Shown: piece after piece, positions 53,503 through 63,651 of the stretch
Position numbering within the stretch: the first letter of the stretch is position 1
Layout: each line of letters starts with the position of its first letter
DNA from: Hyphomicrobiales bacterium
GTDB lineage: Bacteria > Pseudomonadota > Alphaproteobacteria > Rhizobiales > Rhizobiaceae
NCBI GenBank assembly: GCA_900489925.1
Contig: UEHQ01000017.1
Span: 186,001-250,000 of the forward strand
Direction of reading: 5' to 3'
Length of the DNA stretch: 64,000 nt
Notes under the pieces: generated by a model
What the model was told of the DNA's origin: nothing
The model's input: only the letters and a program-made list of their open reading frames with translations
The model's database searches: none
Translations under genes and position numbers: made by a program

Positions 53503-54484
53503 GAGAGACCTCATTCAGAATGCAGGCATCGAGATGACCCTCGGCGGCACCGGGACGCGGATGCAGCGCCGGCGCCGTCCCGACCACGCACTCCGGCCGA
53601 ACGTACGTGCAGCGCGGAGCGAAGCGACAGCCTTCAGGCGGAGAGATCAGGCTGGGAGGAGCACCCTTGATCGGAACCAGTTCGCTCTCCCGGCTGACCT
53701 GTCCCGGCAGTGCGGCCAACAGGGCGCGGGTATAGGGATGCGAGGGCGCATCGAGCACTTCGCGTACCCTGCCCGTCTCGACCACGCGTCCGGCATACAT
53801 CACCGCCATCCGGTCGCAGATCTGGGAGACCACGCCCAGGTCATGCGTGATCAGGATGATCGAGGTGCCCAGGCTGTCGCGCCGCTCCTTCAGCAGCCGC
53901 AGGATCTGGTCCTGCACTGTTACGTCGAGCGCGGTCGTCGGTTCGTCGGCAATGATCAGGCGCGGGCGCAGAGCCAGCGCCATGGCGATCACGACCCGCT
54001 GCCGCAACCCGCCCGAAAGCTCATGCGGATAAGCGTCAAGCCGTCGCTCCGGCGACGTGACATGCACATCGCGAAGAAGCTGCAGCGCGGCTTCCCGGGC
54101 CTGCGCGCGCGTGACCTTGCGATGACGCCGGATCACTTCTGCAATCTGGTTTCCGACGCGCATGGTCGGGTTCAGCGCCGTCAGCGGGTCCTGGAAGATG
54201 AACGCGACGTCGCGCCCGCGCACCTTCGCCAGTTGGCTCTCGCTCATGCGTGCCAGATCGCCGGCCCCTTCGAGACATATTTCGCCGCCTGCGATCCGAG
54301 CCGAGGCGCCGCCGAACAGGCGCACGATCGAGCGACAGGTCGCCGACTTGCCACAGCCGGATTCACCGACGATGCCGAAGATCTCACCGGGATGGACATC
54401 GAAGCTTACCCCGTCCACCGCCCGGGCAATACCGGACGGGCTCCGGAACTCGGTAACAAGGTCGCGGATGGTCAGAAGGCTCAT
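53489..54484 (-). CDS. Dipeptide-type ABC transporter ATPase (DppD-like)
   Basis: A 331-residue ATPase: Walker A GESGCGKS, Q-loop FIFQDPLTALNPTMRVG, signature LSGGLRQRV, Walker B LIIADEPTTALD, H-loop LITHDLG and a C-terminal cysteine-containing tail (CRFAPRCTYVRPECV). It starts 3 bp after the DppC-like stop and overlaps the next ATPase. With the DppF-like protein it powers the importer. Confidence 0.95.
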
Positions 54485-54487
54485 GAC

Positions 54488-55309
54488 TTATCCCTTCGGC
54501 TTGAGTGCTGCGGCAAGTCCCTCGCCCGAAAGCGAGAAAGCAATGCCGATCCAGACGATGGCGAGACCCGGAAAGATGGTCATCCACGGGGCTTCGCGCA
54601 TGTAGTCGATGCTCTCGACGATCAGCAGGCCCCACTCCGGCGCTGGCGGCTGTACGCCAAGCCCGAAGAAGGACATGGCGGCGACCGCTTGTACGGTCAG
54701 AACCACGTCAGACATCGAGTAGACCAGAGCGGGCGTAACCGTGTTCGGCAGAATGTGGCGCAGCATGACGCGCGGCTTGCCGAAGCGCAGGACACGCGTC
54801 GCCTCGATGAATTCCAGCCGCGAAACTAGGAGCGTCTCGCCGCGCACGATGCGGGCATACCCGATCCAGTTGACGATAAAGAAGGCGATGTAGAGATTGC
54901 TCTCGCTTGGGCCCAGCACGCCGACGATCGCCAGGATCAACACGTAGAAGGGAAAGGCCCATACGATGTCGGTGAGGCGCATCAGCGCGGCATCGACGTT
55001 ACCGCCGAAGAAGCCGGCGACAAGCCCGATCATGATGCCCATGACCATCGGCCCGAAGACGCAGATCAACGCCAGCCTGAGGTCGAAGAGCGCGCCGGCC
55101 ATGATCCGCGTGAAGATGTCCCGGCCGAAATTGTCGGTGCCGAACCAATGCGCGGCTGACGGCGGCTGCATTGCGTTGCCGAAATCAAGTGCGAAGGGAT
55201 CGTACGGGGAAAGCATCGGGGTGAGGACCGTCGTAGCGACGGTCACCACCAGCATCAGCAGTCCAATGGCACCGGCAGGGGTGCTCAGAAATTTGCGAAG
55301 GATGTGCAT
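54488..55309 (-). CDS. Dipeptide-type ABC transporter permease (DppC-like)
   Basis: A 273-residue inner-membrane permease with six predicted helices. The N-terminal helix is AIGLLMLVVTVATTVLTPML, the loop motif HWFGTDNFGRDIFTRIMAGAL, and the EAA motif EATRVLRFGKPRVMLRHILPN. Only 3 bp separate it from the DppB-like gene upstream and from the ATPase gene downstream. Confidence 0.95.
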   Translation of the reverse strand: MHILRKFLSTPAGAIGLLMLVVTVATTVLTPMLSPYDPFALDFGNAMQPPSAAHWFGTDNFGRDIFTRIMAGALFDLRLALICVFGPMVMGIMIGLVAGFFGGNVDAALMRLTDIVWAFPFYVLILAIVGVLGPSESNLYIAFFIVNWIGYARIVRGETLLVSRLEFIEATRVLRFGKPRVMLRHILPNTVTPALVYSMSDVVLTVQAVAAMSFFGLGVQPPAPEWGLLIVESIDYMREAPWMTIFPGLAIVWIGIAFSLSGEGLAAALKPKG

Positions 55310-55312
55310 TGT

Positions 55313-56248
55313 TCAATCCAGCCGGACGCGTGGATCTGCCAGCGCGTAGCAGATGTCGGTGATGAGGTTGACGAGGACGACCAGGATGGCAAAGAACACC
55401 GTCAGGCCCCTGATCACCGGCAGATCACGCGAAACGATGGCGTCAATCAGCAGGCTTCCGAGGCCGGGTACCGAGAAGATCTTCTCGACCACAACGGTGC
55501 CGCCGACGATCCAGCTTACCCGCACCCCGATGATCGAGATGGTGGAGATCAGGCTGTTCGGCAGGACATGGTGCAGGAAGACTTCATACCCACGCAGCCC
55601 CTTGGACCGTGCGGTATCGACATAGTCGGCCTTCATCGTGTCGATGAGGGCGGCACGCAGGCTCTGCTGGATCAGCGCCGCCGTGGACAGGCCCACCACC
55701 AGCGAGGGCAGAAACAGTCGATGCAGATTGGCGAGGAAACCATCGCCAACGCCACCGGTCGAAAACCACCCCATCCCGAGAGCAAGCCAGATGATCAGCA
55801 CGTAGCAGAGCCAGAACGGCGGCATCGCAATCAGCACGACGAAGATCTGGCGGATCACATTGTCGATCAACCGACCGCGGTTTGCAGCCGCCAGAATGGC
55901 GAAAGGCAACGCGATCAGCAGCGCGATGACCGTGGAATATCCGACGATGGCGAGCGTGTACGGCAGGCGTTCGGCCACAAGAGTGATGATCGGCTGCTTA
56001 TGGAAGATCGAGATGCCGAAGCTGCCGGTCAGGCAATCGTGGAGAAAATACAGGTATTGAACCCAGAGCGGCTTGCCGAGACCCCAAAGCTCCCGCATCG
56101 CCTGCAGCTCTTCAGGGCTGGCTCTTGTGCCCATGGCACGTGACGCAGGGTCGCCCGGCATGATCTGGAGAAGGAGGAAGCTGGCCAGCGTGATCCCGAT
56201 CAACACGGGTATCAGCATGAGCAGACGTTTGAGAATGGCGAGTATCAT
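55313..56248 (-). CDS. Dipeptide-type ABC transporter permease (DppB-like)
   Basis: A 311-residue permease starting MILAILKRLLMLIPVLIGIT, the usual DppB first helix, followed by LLQIMPGDPASRAMG. The EAA-type motif is DTARSKGLRGYEVFLHHVLPN. About six membrane helices. It follows the binding-protein gene after 73 bp containing a strong hairpin, and is 3 bp from the DppC-like gene. Confidence 0.95.
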   Translation of the reverse strand: MILAILKRLLMLIPVLIGITLASFLLLQIMPGDPASRAMGTRASPEELQAMRELWGLGKPLWVQYLYFLHDCLTGSFGISIFHKQPIITLVAERLPYTLAIVGYSTVIALLIALPFAILAAANRGRLIDNVIRQIFVVLIAMPPFWLCYVLIIWLALGMGWFSTGGVGDGFLANLHRLFLPSLVVGLSTAALIQQSLRAALIDTMKADYVDTARSKGLRGYEVFLHHVLPNSLISTISIIGVRVSWIVGGTVVVEKIFSVPGLGSLLIDAIVSRDLPVIRGLTVFFAILVVLVNLITDICYALADPRVRLD

Positions 56249-56289
56249 GGTCTTCCGCTGGCAAGGGGGGCACGCTAAGGCTGGCAGAT

Positions 56290-56314
56290 GCCCCCGCCGC
56301 TATCAGGCGGGGGC
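56290..56314 (-). terminator. Hairpin between binding-protein and permease genes
   Basis: GCCCCCGCC (56290-56298) pairs with GGCGGGGGC (56306-56314) around 7 nt, 7 bp after the binding-protein stop on the minus strand. As in the first Dpp-type operon, it probably reduces read-through so that the binding protein is made in excess. Confidence 0.6.
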
Positions 56315-56321
56315 ACGCGTA

Positions 56322-57830
56322 TCAGTTGGCGATCTTCACGTCTTCAAGCCGGAAATTCGAGGTTGGCAGGATCTCGAAACCCTTGACCTTGTCCTGGACG
56401 GCCCAGGCAGAGGCGGGATGATAGAGGAAGACATAGGGCGCGCCGTCATGCAGAATCTGGATCATCTGCTTGAACATTGCCCCGCGTTCCGGGCCGTTCA
56501 CGGTCTTGCGCTCATCGGCGTAGAGCGCGTTCAGGTGATCGTCCTTCCACTGCGTGTGGTAGGCGTTCGCGCGTTCCGGGTTGACCCCGACGAAGCCGAT
56601 GATCTGGTCTGGGTCGATCGTGTCCGATGTCGTGTAGGAGACCGACATATCGTAGTTACCGGCCTTGGTGGTTTCCCACTGCGTGCCGCCCTCCAGCATC
56701 TGCACCTTCAGCTTCACGCCGACCTGCTGCAGCATCGCCTGCAGCGCGATCGCCGCGTTGCGGCTGGTCGCGGCACCGGAATCGACGACGACCTGCGCCT
56801 CAAATCCGTCCGCATAGCCTGCCTCGGCAAGCAGCTGCTTGGCCTTTGCGGGGTCATAGGCGTAAGGCTGGAGGCCAGCATCGGCAAAGGCCATGACCGG
56901 CATGGCGGAAGCCGCAGGTTTGCCGGCGCCGTAAAGCACGCCCTTTACCAGCGCGTCCTTATCAACGGCGTAGTTCAGAGCCTGGCGCACCCGGACATCG
57001 TCGAAAGGCTTGCGCGTGGTGTTCAGCTGCACGAAGTCGGCGCGGTAAGGGATGGTCTGACCGACGGTGATGCCGTCCTTGCCATCCAGATCCTTGAGCT
57101 GGTTCAGCGGCGGATCGAGCGCCACGTCCACTTCGCCGGCTTCCAGTTTCATCACGCGGGCAGATGGCTCGGTGACGACTTCCAGCACGGCTTCGTTGAC
57201 GTACGGCTTTCCTGCCTGCCAGTAGTTCGGATTCTTGACCAGGTCCACGCGTGAACCGCGCACCCGTGACTTCAGCATGAAGGGACCGGAACCAACCGGG
57301 GCTTCGAAGAAGGCATCGCCTTTTGCTTCAACCTGAGCCTTGGGGAGGACCGCGGCGGCAAAGAGCGCCAGGTTGTTGAAAGCAGGGGTAAATGGCTGGG
57401 CCAGCTTCATCGTGATCTCGTGCTCGTTCCGGATCTCGAAGCTGGTAATCGGACGATAGAAGCGTCCCCAGCCCGAAGCTTCAGAGGCTGCACGCTCGAT
57501 CGAAAACTTGACATCTTCCGCCGTGACGGGTGTGCCGTCCGAGAACTTTGCATCGCGGAGCTTGAAATTCAGCGTCAGCCCGTCGTCCGAGATGGTCCAG
57601 CTTTCGGCCAATCCCGGCTCCAGCCCCTCGCCTGTCTTGTCGGGGCGAATGAGGGTGTCGAAGATCAGCAATTGCGTCCAGATCGAGCCGTTGTCGCTCG
57701 AAGCGATCGGATCGAGGCTGACCGGATCATAGCCCATCGCGACGTGCAAAGTCTGCGCATGAGCTGCCGCCCCGGCGAACGCAAACGCCGAAGCCAGAAG
57801 CAAACATTTCAAATTAAATCTCTGGATCAT
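56322..57830 (-). CDS. Peptide-type ABC transporter substrate-binding protein (family 5)
   Basis: A 502-residue periplasmic binding protein of the DppA/OppA family. Signal peptide: MIQRFNLKCLLLASAFAFAG, cleavage after AHA. The mature start TLHVAMGYDPVSLDP and then LEPGLAESWTISDDGLTLNFKLR with FSDGTPVTAEDVKFSIER are family landmarks. First gene of the D-peptide operon, divergent from a LysR gene. By context it binds a peptide or peptide-like compound carrying D-residues, such as D-Ala-D-Ala or cell-wall fragments (inference). Confidence 0.93.
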   Translation of the reverse strand: MIQRFNLKCLLLASAFAFAGAAAHAQTLHVAMGYDPVSLDPIASSDNGSIWTQLLIFDTLIRPDKTGEGLEPGLAESWTISDDGLTLNFKLRDAKFSDGTPVTAEDVKFSIERAASEASGWGRFYRPITSFEIRNEHEITMKLAQPFTPAFNNLALFAAAVLPKAQVEAKGDAFFEAPVGSGPFMLKSRVRGSRVDLVKNPNYWQAGKPYVNEAVLEVVTEPSARVMKLEAGEVDVALDPPLNQLKDLDGKDGITVGQTIPYRADFVQLNTTRKPFDDVRVRQALNYAVDKDALVKGVLYGAGKPAASAMPVMAFADAGLQPYAYDPAKAKQLLAEAGYADGFEAQVVVDSGAATSRNAAIALQAMLQQVGVKLKVQMLEGGTQWETTKAGNYDMSVSYTTSDTIDPDQIIGFVGVNPERANAYHTQWKDDHLNALYADERKTVNGPERGAMFKQMIQILHDGAPYVFLYHPASAWAVQDKVKGFEILPTSNFRLEDVKIAN

Positions 57831-57979
57831 GAAAGAGGTTCCTAACCTTTCGTGGAGGACGCGTTCTTTTGAATCGCTCCCGGGCGATCGCGCAGTCGCC
57901 GCGGGTTGAGATGGATGTTAGACAAGCGCCCCCTACACGAATAATAATAAATAACTGGCCACCTATCAGCAGGTTGATA

Positions 57980-58852
57980 ATGGATCTTCGCGAACTTGAA
58001 CTCTTCGGAACCCTGATGCGGGTTGGAACCACAACCGAAACCGCCCGGCTGCTGGGGATATCGCAGCCCGGCGTCAGCGGACAGTTGAAGCGGCTGGAAA
58101 GCCGGCTCGGAGTTTCACTGTTTCACCGCACCGGAAACCGGCTCGAACCGACCCATGAGGCGAATGAGCTCTTTGCGCTGGCCGTGCCCATCTTCAACAC
58201 GCACGCGCTCATCCGCTCCAAACTGCCGGCGTTGCGCAATCTGGCGTCCCGCCCGGTCTCGGTCTCCGCCACCCCGGCGCTCGTCGAAGGGTTCATCGGC
58301 CCGATCCTGATCCGCGCCGGATATCGCAATTGGAAAAAGCGGATCGTGCTCAGGGTCCACTCTCCGGAGGATGACTTGCGCAGCGGAGAAGCAGACATTG
58401 GTTTGCAGATGGCTCTGCCACCCAAGGCCGAGTTCCAGGCCTATAAGATCGGCCACATTCCGCTTGTCGCTGTCCTGCGCAAGGATCATCCCCTGGCGCA
58501 GATGAAGGAACTCACATGCGCGGCAGTCTCAACGCATCCGTTGGTCTGCTACAACGCGGACTGGTCCCCGATGGGCGGCACGATTCGCGCGGCCTTTACG
58601 GCCCAGGGGCTCAGCTACGATCCGGCGTGCGTGGTTCCATTCTGCGCCAATGTTTGCAGCATGGTGCGCGCCTGCGGTGGAGTGGGAATTGTCGATGCGA
58701 TGACCGTGCGGGACTACGTGATGCAGGGCCTTGTTTCCAGACCGATCATGGATATTCCCAACGTATCCATCATAGCGTTTCACCGGCGCAACGAACCCTT
58801 GAGGGCGCCGGTACAGGATCTGCTGACCGCGCTAAGAAAGCCGGTGGCTTAG
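57980..58852 (+). CDS. LysR-family regulator of the D-peptide operon
   Basis: A 290-residue LysR protein: HTH about 1-58 (LRELELFGTLMRVGTTTETARLLG, then ISQPGVSGQLKRLE) and an effector domain with GEADIGLQMALPPKAEF. The ATG at 57980 follows AGG and begins MDLRELELF, the normal LysR start; the 37 upstream codons are not needed. Divergent from the binding-protein gene across 149 bp containing an AATAATAATAAATAA tract, so it very probably controls the seven-gene operon. Its inducer may be the imported peptide or a D-amino acid (inference). Confidence 0.92.
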   Translation: MDLRELELFGTLMRVGTTTETARLLGISQPGVSGQLKRLESRLGVSLFHRTGNRLEPTHEANELFALAVPIFNTHALIRSKLPALRNLASRPVSVSATPALVEGFIGPILIRAGYRNWKKRIVLRVHSPEDDLRSGEADIGLQMALPPKAEFQAYKIGHIPLVAVLRKDHPLAQMKELTCAAVSTHPLVCYNADWSPMGGTIRAAFTAQGLSYDPACVVPFCANVCSMVRACGGVGIVDAMTVRDYVMQGLVSRPIMDIPNVSIIAFHRRNEPLRAPVQDLLTALRKPVA

Positions 58853-58940
58853 CTGCGCCGGTTAGGGCAGTTCGTCAGGGTGGGCAGTCGGCTGCACCGC
58901 GCTGAAGCGCCACTGGCGATCCCGGTCAAAGTGAAAGAGA

Positions 58941-58968
58941 GCCGCCGCTCACGCTGATGAGCGTCGGC
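58941..58968 (-). terminator. Hairpin after pntB
   Basis: GCCG-C-CGCTCA (58941-58951) pairs with TGAGCG-T-CGGC (58958-58968), with one internal mismatch. It lies 23 bp beyond the pntB stop on the minus strand, and CTCTTTC follows in that direction. Confidence 0.5.
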
Positions 58969-58990
58969 CCTCGTATCTGGAAACTCTACA

Positions 58991-60424
58991 CTACGCAATC
59001 TTGGGGATCAGATCTCCGACGGACTTTTTCGCATCGCCGTAAAACATGCGGGTATTTTCCTTGAAGAACAGCGGGTTCTCGATGCCCGAATAACCAGTCC
59101 CCTGGCCGCGCTTTGAGACAACCACCTGCTTTGCCTTCCAAACCTCGAGCACTGGCATGCCAGCGATCGGAGAGTTCGGATCTTCCTGCGCAGCGGGATT
59201 TACGATGTCGTTCGAGCCGATGACGATCGCAACGTCAGTTTCAGGGAAATCCTCGTTGATCTCGTCCATCTCGAGAACGATATCGTAGGGAACCTTCGCC
59301 TCGGCCAACAGCACATTCATATGGCCCGGAAGACGGCCTGCCACCGGATGAATGGCGAAGCGAACCTCCTTGCCGGCAGCCCGAAGTTTGCGGGTCAGCT
59401 CGGAGACGGCTTGTTGGGCCTGAGCCACGGCCATGCCGTAGCCCGGCACGATTACGATGCTGTCGGCGTCGTTAAGTGCGGACGCCACGCCTTCCGCATC
59501 GATTGCGACCTGTTCGCCTTCGATCTCCATTGCCGGTCCTGTAGTGGCGCCAAAGCCGCCAAGGATGACAGAGACGAAGGAACGGTTCATCGCCTTGCAC
59601 ATGATGTAGGAGAGGATGGCGCCCGAGGAGCCGACCAGTGCACCGGTGACGATCAGGAGGTCGTTTCCGAGCGTGAAGCCGATCGCGGCGGCGGCCCATC
59701 CGGAGTAGCTGTTCAGCATCGAAACCACCACCGGCATGTCGGCGCCGCCAATCCCCATGATGAGATGATAGCCAATGAAGAAGGCGGCGAGCGTCATGAC
59801 GACGAGCGTCCAGGCGTCCGCGCCATTCACATACATCAGCAGAAGCATGACGGAGAGGATTGCTGCGCCAGCGTTCAGGAAGTGGCCGCCGGGAAGCTTC
59901 TTTGCCTTGCCGTCGACCTTTCCTGCCAGCTTGCCGAAAGCGACAACCGAACCGGTGAAGGTCACGGCACCGATGAAGACGCCGAGGAATACCTCAACCT
60001 TCATGATGGAAAGCTCGACGGGTGTCTTATGTGCAAGAATGCCGGCAAAGCCACTGAGTACCGCCCGTGCAGCCTCGTCGAGGCCTGCCACACTTTGAGC
60101 CTCGAGATGGGCGTTAAAGCCGATGAAGACCGCCGCCAGTCCCACGAAGGAGTGGAGCGCCGCCACAAGCTGGGGCATCTCGGTCATCTGCACCCGGCTT
60201 GCCACGTAGTGCCCGAGAACCGCGCCTCCACCGATCATCAAGACGATGACGAACCAGTTGCCAACGCCTGGCCCGAAGACCGTCGCAACAACGGCCAAGG
60301 CCATGCCGACGATGCCGTACCAGACGGCACGCTTTGCGCTTTCCTGCCCGGAAAGACCGCCGAGCGACAGAATGAAGAGAACAGCCGCCGAGATATAGGC
60401 AGCGGAAACGATACCAATGGTCAT
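58991..60424 (-). CDS. pntB: NAD(P) transhydrogenase subunit beta
   Basis: Membrane subunit of 477 residues of the proton-translocating transhydrogenase that exchanges hydride between NADH and NADP. The N-terminal half has about nine hydrophobic segments (domain II). The C-terminal domain III binds NADP(H), with the motif IVPGYGMAVAQAQQ and, later, VAIVIGSNDIVNPAAQEDPNSPIAGMP. Full length for PntB. Starts 16 bp after the pntA stop, so it is co-translated with it. Confidence 0.97.
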   Translation of the reverse strand: MTIGIVSAAYISAAVLFILSLGGLSGQESAKRAVWYGIVGMALAVVATVFGPGVGNWFVIVLMIGGGAVLGHYVASRVQMTEMPQLVAALHSFVGLAAVFIGFNAHLEAQSVAGLDEAARAVLSGFAGILAHKTPVELSIMKVEVFLGVFIGAVTFTGSVVAFGKLAGKVDGKAKKLPGGHFLNAGAAILSVMLLLMYVNGADAWTLVVMTLAAFFIGYHLIMGIGGADMPVVVSMLNSYSGWAAAAIGFTLGNDLLIVTGALVGSSGAILSYIMCKAMNRSFVSVILGGFGATTGPAMEIEGEQVAIDAEGVASALNDADSIVIVPGYGMAVAQAQQAVSELTRKLRAAGKEVRFAIHPVAGRLPGHMNVLLAEAKVPYDIVLEMDEINEDFPETDVAIVIGSNDIVNPAAQEDPNSPIAGMPVLEVWKAKQVVVSKRGQGTGYSGIENPLFFKENTRMFYGDAKKSVGDLIPKIA

Positions 60425-60440
60425 ATGATCCCCCTACCGA

Positions 60441-62021
60441 TCAGGACTTCTGGAACATGGCGAGCATGCGCCGTGTCACGAGAAAACCGCCGACAATGTT
60501 GATTGTGGCCACCAAGACGGACAGGGCGGCAAGTGACATGACGAGTTGGCTGCTGGAGCCGATCTGCAGAAGCGCTCCGAGGATGACGATACCGGAGATC
60601 GCGTTCGTCACAGCCATGAGCGGCGTATGCAGCGAGTGCGATACGTTCCAGATCACCTGGAAGCCAACGAAGCACGCCAGGACAAAAACCACGAAATGGC
60701 TCATGAAGCTTGCCGGAGCATATGCGCCGACCAGCAGAAGCAGCGCCGTGCCGAAGACCAGGAGAAAGCCCAGGTTCTTGGTCTGCTTCCTGAAAGCAGC
60801 GAGTTCCAGCGCCCGCTTTTCATCAGCCGTCAGTTCCTTTGCCTTCTCCTTCGGCTTCTGAGCGGCGATCGCCTGCACTTTCGGTGGTGGCGGCGGATAA
60901 GTGATCGCACCTCCAAACGCGACCGTCGCCCCACGGATGACGTCGTCCTCCATGTTGTGAACGAGCACCCCGTCCTTGCCGGGTGTCAGGTCCGCGACCA
61001 TGTGGCGGATGTTCGTCGAGTACAGCGTCGAAGCCTGCGCCGCCATGCGACTTGGGAAGTCGGTGTACCCAATGATCACCACACCGTTTTCCGAGACAGT
61101 GCGCTGATCGGGAATGGTGAGATCGCAATTGCCGCCGCGTTCGGCCGCAAGATCGACGATGACCGAGCCCGGTTTCATCATCGCAACCATGTCGGCCAAC
61201 CAAAGTTTTGGCGCATCGCGACCCGGGATCAGTGCCGTCGTGATGACGATATCGATCTCTGGCGCCAGTTCCCGAAACTTCGCGAGTTGCGTCTCCCGGA
61301 ATTCAGGCGACGAAGGCGCTGCATAGCCGCCGGTCGCAGCTCCGTCCTGCTGTCCCTCGGCAAAATCCAGGAACACGAATTCCGCGCCCATGGACTCGAT
61401 CTGCTCTGCCACTTCAGGACGAACATCGAAGGCATATGTGATAGCACCGAGCGACGTCGCCGTTCCGATTGCGGCAAGGCCAGCGACGCCAGCACCGATA
61501 ACCAGAACCTTTGCCGGAGGGACCTTGCCCGCGGCCGTAACCTGGCCGGTGAAGAACCGACCGAAATTGTTGCCCGCCTCGATGACGGCGCGATAGCCGG
61601 CAATGTTGGCCATCGACGATAGCGCATCCATCTTCTGGGCACGCGAAATTCGCGGAACCATGTCCATGGCGATGACATTGGCACCCTGGTCTCGGGCCAG
61701 CCCCAAACCCTCGCTGTTTTGCGCCGGATAGAAGAATGAAATCAGGGTCTGACCCTGCCGAAGCACTTTCAGTTCCGTCGCTTCTGGAGGACGGACTTTC
61801 GCAACGATATCGGCTTTGTCGAAGAGCTCGTCGGCGGTCTCGACGACAACGACTCCGACGGCGCGATAAGCATCATCCGTGAAGCCGGCGGCCCTCCCCG
61901 CCCCGGCTTCCAGCAAGCACTGGTATCCCAACTTCTGAAGTTGTTGTGCACTGTCTGGCGTCATCGCGACGCGCGCTTCCGCCAGGGCAATCTCCCTGGG
62001 AGAGCCAATTCTCAACACCAT
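60441..62021 (-). CDS. pntA: NAD(P) transhydrogenase subunit alpha
   Basis: A 526-residue alpha subunit. Domain I (about 1-380) binds NAD(H): alanine-dehydrogenase-like, with RVAMTPDSAQQLQKLG-type beginning and VLVIGAGVAGLAAIGTATSLGA. The C-terminal part carries four hydrophobic helices (from LGFLLVFGTALLLLVGAYAP). It is the fused E. coli-type form; many alphaproteobacteria split it into PntAA and PntAB. It generates NADPH from the proton gradient together with PntB. The start ATG 62021 has GGAAG nearby. Confidence 0.96.
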   Translation of the reverse strand: MVLRIGSPREIALAEARVAMTPDSAQQLQKLGYQCLLEAGAGRAAGFTDDAYRAVGVVVVETADELFDKADIVAKVRPPEATELKVLRQGQTLISFFYPAQNSEGLGLARDQGANVIAMDMVPRISRAQKMDALSSMANIAGYRAVIEAGNNFGRFFTGQVTAAGKVPPAKVLVIGAGVAGLAAIGTATSLGAITYAFDVRPEVAEQIESMGAEFVFLDFAEGQQDGAATGGYAAPSSPEFRETQLAKFRELAPEIDIVITTALIPGRDAPKLWLADMVAMMKPGSVIVDLAAERGGNCDLTIPDQRTVSENGVVIIGYTDFPSRMAAQASTLYSTNIRHMVADLTPGKDGVLVHNMEDDVIRGATVAFGGAITYPPPPPKVQAIAAQKPKEKAKELTADEKRALELAAFRKQTKNLGFLLVFGTALLLLVGAYAPASFMSHFVVFVLACFVGFQVIWNVSHSLHTPLMAVTNAISGIVILGALLQIGSSSQLVMSLAALSVLVATINIVGGFLVTRRMLAMFQKS

Positions 62022-62445
62022 TCAATCTTCCGGTCGCCCGGCCCCTCTGCTCCAAAGACGAAACAAGTTTCAAATTGGGGCGATCAAGGATCAAGCCGCG
62101 GCGTTCTTGTCCAGTGCATGAGCAGCCTAAGTCGAGGAATCTAATCGATATTAGGTTTCTTCAATCGATTTTATTTTGTGCTAAAGTAGTGACATCAGGA
62201 CAGTGATATATCTGTAGTCGGGTTTACTTCGACTGCTGATCCCGCGAGTTGCCTCCAAGGGCGCCACAAATGAGCGTCGAATTTGCACTCAGCAATCTCT
62301 CAAACCTAGAAATCGGCTTGCTGGCCGAAGGCGGTCCGAGCTCCGGGACAACACGATCGTAAACGCACTTGCGGCCCCGAAGCCCTTATCGAGCGCGGAG
62401 CCGCAAATCGGTCTCTTGATTATCGTCGACTACGGGCGCCGGCGA
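62022..62445. other. Intergenic region between pntA and yghU-like gene
   Basis: A 424-bp gap with no supported gene. It contains the pntA promoter (minus strand) in an AT-rich part near 62130-62220. A perfect dyad CTAAT-CGAT-ATTAG lies at 62141-62154, a possible but unassigned operator. Confidence 0.45.
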
Positions 62446-63342
62446 TCAGGCTTGGCCGATCTTGTCCTGCGTCTTGGTATCAAAGTCGGAAGCGTCATGG
62501 CGCTCGTGCAGCTGCTCGGACGGGTCGCCGGACATCCGGTTGACCATGCGTCCACGCTTCACCGCCGGCCGTTCCGCGATCTCGGCGGTCCAGCGCTGGA
62601 GGTTGCTATAGCTCTGAACATCGAGGAAGTTGCCCGCATCTCCATAAGTCTTGCCCTGTGCGAGCGCGCCGTACCAGGGCCAGATGGCGATATCGGCAAT
62701 GGTATACTCGCTGCCAGCCATATAGCGATGATCGGCCAGATGCCGGTCAAGAACGTCGAGCTGGCGCTTGACCTCCATCGAGAAGCGATCGACCGCGTAC
62801 TGGATGAGCATCGGCGCATAGGCATAGAAATGACCGAAGCCGCCGCCGAGATATGGCGCCGAAGCCATCTGCCAGAAGAGCCAGTTCATGGTCTCGGTCC
62901 GGGCCTTGTGGTCCGTCGGCAGGAACGCGTCGAACTTGTTGGCAAGGTAGAGAAGAATCGAGCCACTCTCGAACACCCGGGTCGGCTCAGCCGTCGAATG
63001 GTCCACCAGCGCGGGAATCTTCGAATTCGGATTGGCGCCGACAAAACCCGAGCCGAACTGCTCGCCTTCGCCGATCTTGATCAGCCAGGCATCATATTCC
63101 GCGCCGGCATGGCCCGCTGCCAGCAGCTCTTCGAGCATGATACCGATCTTGACGCCATTGGGCGTCGCCAGCGAATAGAGCTGCAAAGGATGCTTTCCGA
63201 CCGGGAGCTCCTTGTCGTGTGTCGCGCCTGCGATCGGGCGGTTGATATTGGCGAACTGGCCGCCATTCCCCTTCTCCCAGGTCCAGACCTTGGGCAGCTC
63301 GTATCCGGCGGGGAAGTTATCGGCGGGGGACTTCTCGGTCAT
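62446..63342 (-). CDS. yghU: Glutathione S-transferase-family disulfide-bond oxidoreductase (YghU-like)
   Basis: A 298-residue GST of the YghU/Nu class. It has the extended N-terminus of that class (MTEKSPADNFPAGYELPKVW, then GGQFANINRPIAGATHDKELP), the thioredoxin-fold part with NPNSKIPALVD and FESGSILLYLANKF for glutathione binding, and the helical C-terminal domain with YTIADIAIWPWYG. These enzymes use glutathione to reduce disulfides or peroxides in the cytoplasm. ATG at 63342 follows AAGGACA; the 85 upstream codons are not supported. Appears monocistronic. Confidence 0.92.
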   Translation of the reverse strand: MTEKSPADNFPAGYELPKVWTWEKGNGGQFANINRPIAGATHDKELPVGKHPLQLYSLATPNGVKIGIMLEELLAAGHAGAEYDAWLIKIGEGEQFGSGFVGANPNSKIPALVDHSTAEPTRVFESGSILLYLANKFDAFLPTDHKARTETMNWLFWQMASAPYLGGGFGHFYAYAPMLIQYAVDRFSMEVKRQLDVLDRHLADHRYMAGSEYTIADIAIWPWYGALAQGKTYGDAGNFLDVQSYSNLQRWTAEIAERPAVKRGRMVNRMSGDPSEQLHERHDASDFDTKTQDKIGQA

Positions 63343-63651
63343 CAGTATCTGTCCTTGCTCAGAAACACACGCATCGTGGAACCACAAACGAGCGCTATAG
63401 GTATGGTCGAGCAGGCGTCGATGCCATAGCGGCACGCTGTTTTTTCTGGTGTTTTTGAGATGAGGCACTTGAGCGGATAGATGTAGATGAGAGGGCGTTG
63501 TGTTCTCGCAGCCGTCCCCCAGGCTTAACTCTTCTCGCTGTGCTACCCTCCGAATGGCCAGTTGAGTGGTCTGCGCAAGAGAAATGTAAATTCGCACCCA
63601 CCGTCGGCACGGGTCCGACGTTTGATAAGCCTATGATCTTGTCAAAAATTT
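63343..63651. other. Intergenic region upstream of the yghU-like gene
   Basis: About 309 bp containing the promoter of the minus-strand yghU-like gene. No gene, repeat or recognisable operator was found. Short open frames on both strands lack ribosome sites. Confidence 0.45.

Noticed and set aside
62416..63429. 337-aa plus-strand open frame
   Set aside because: Antisense to the yghU-like gene, which has full GST motifs and a good ribosome site.
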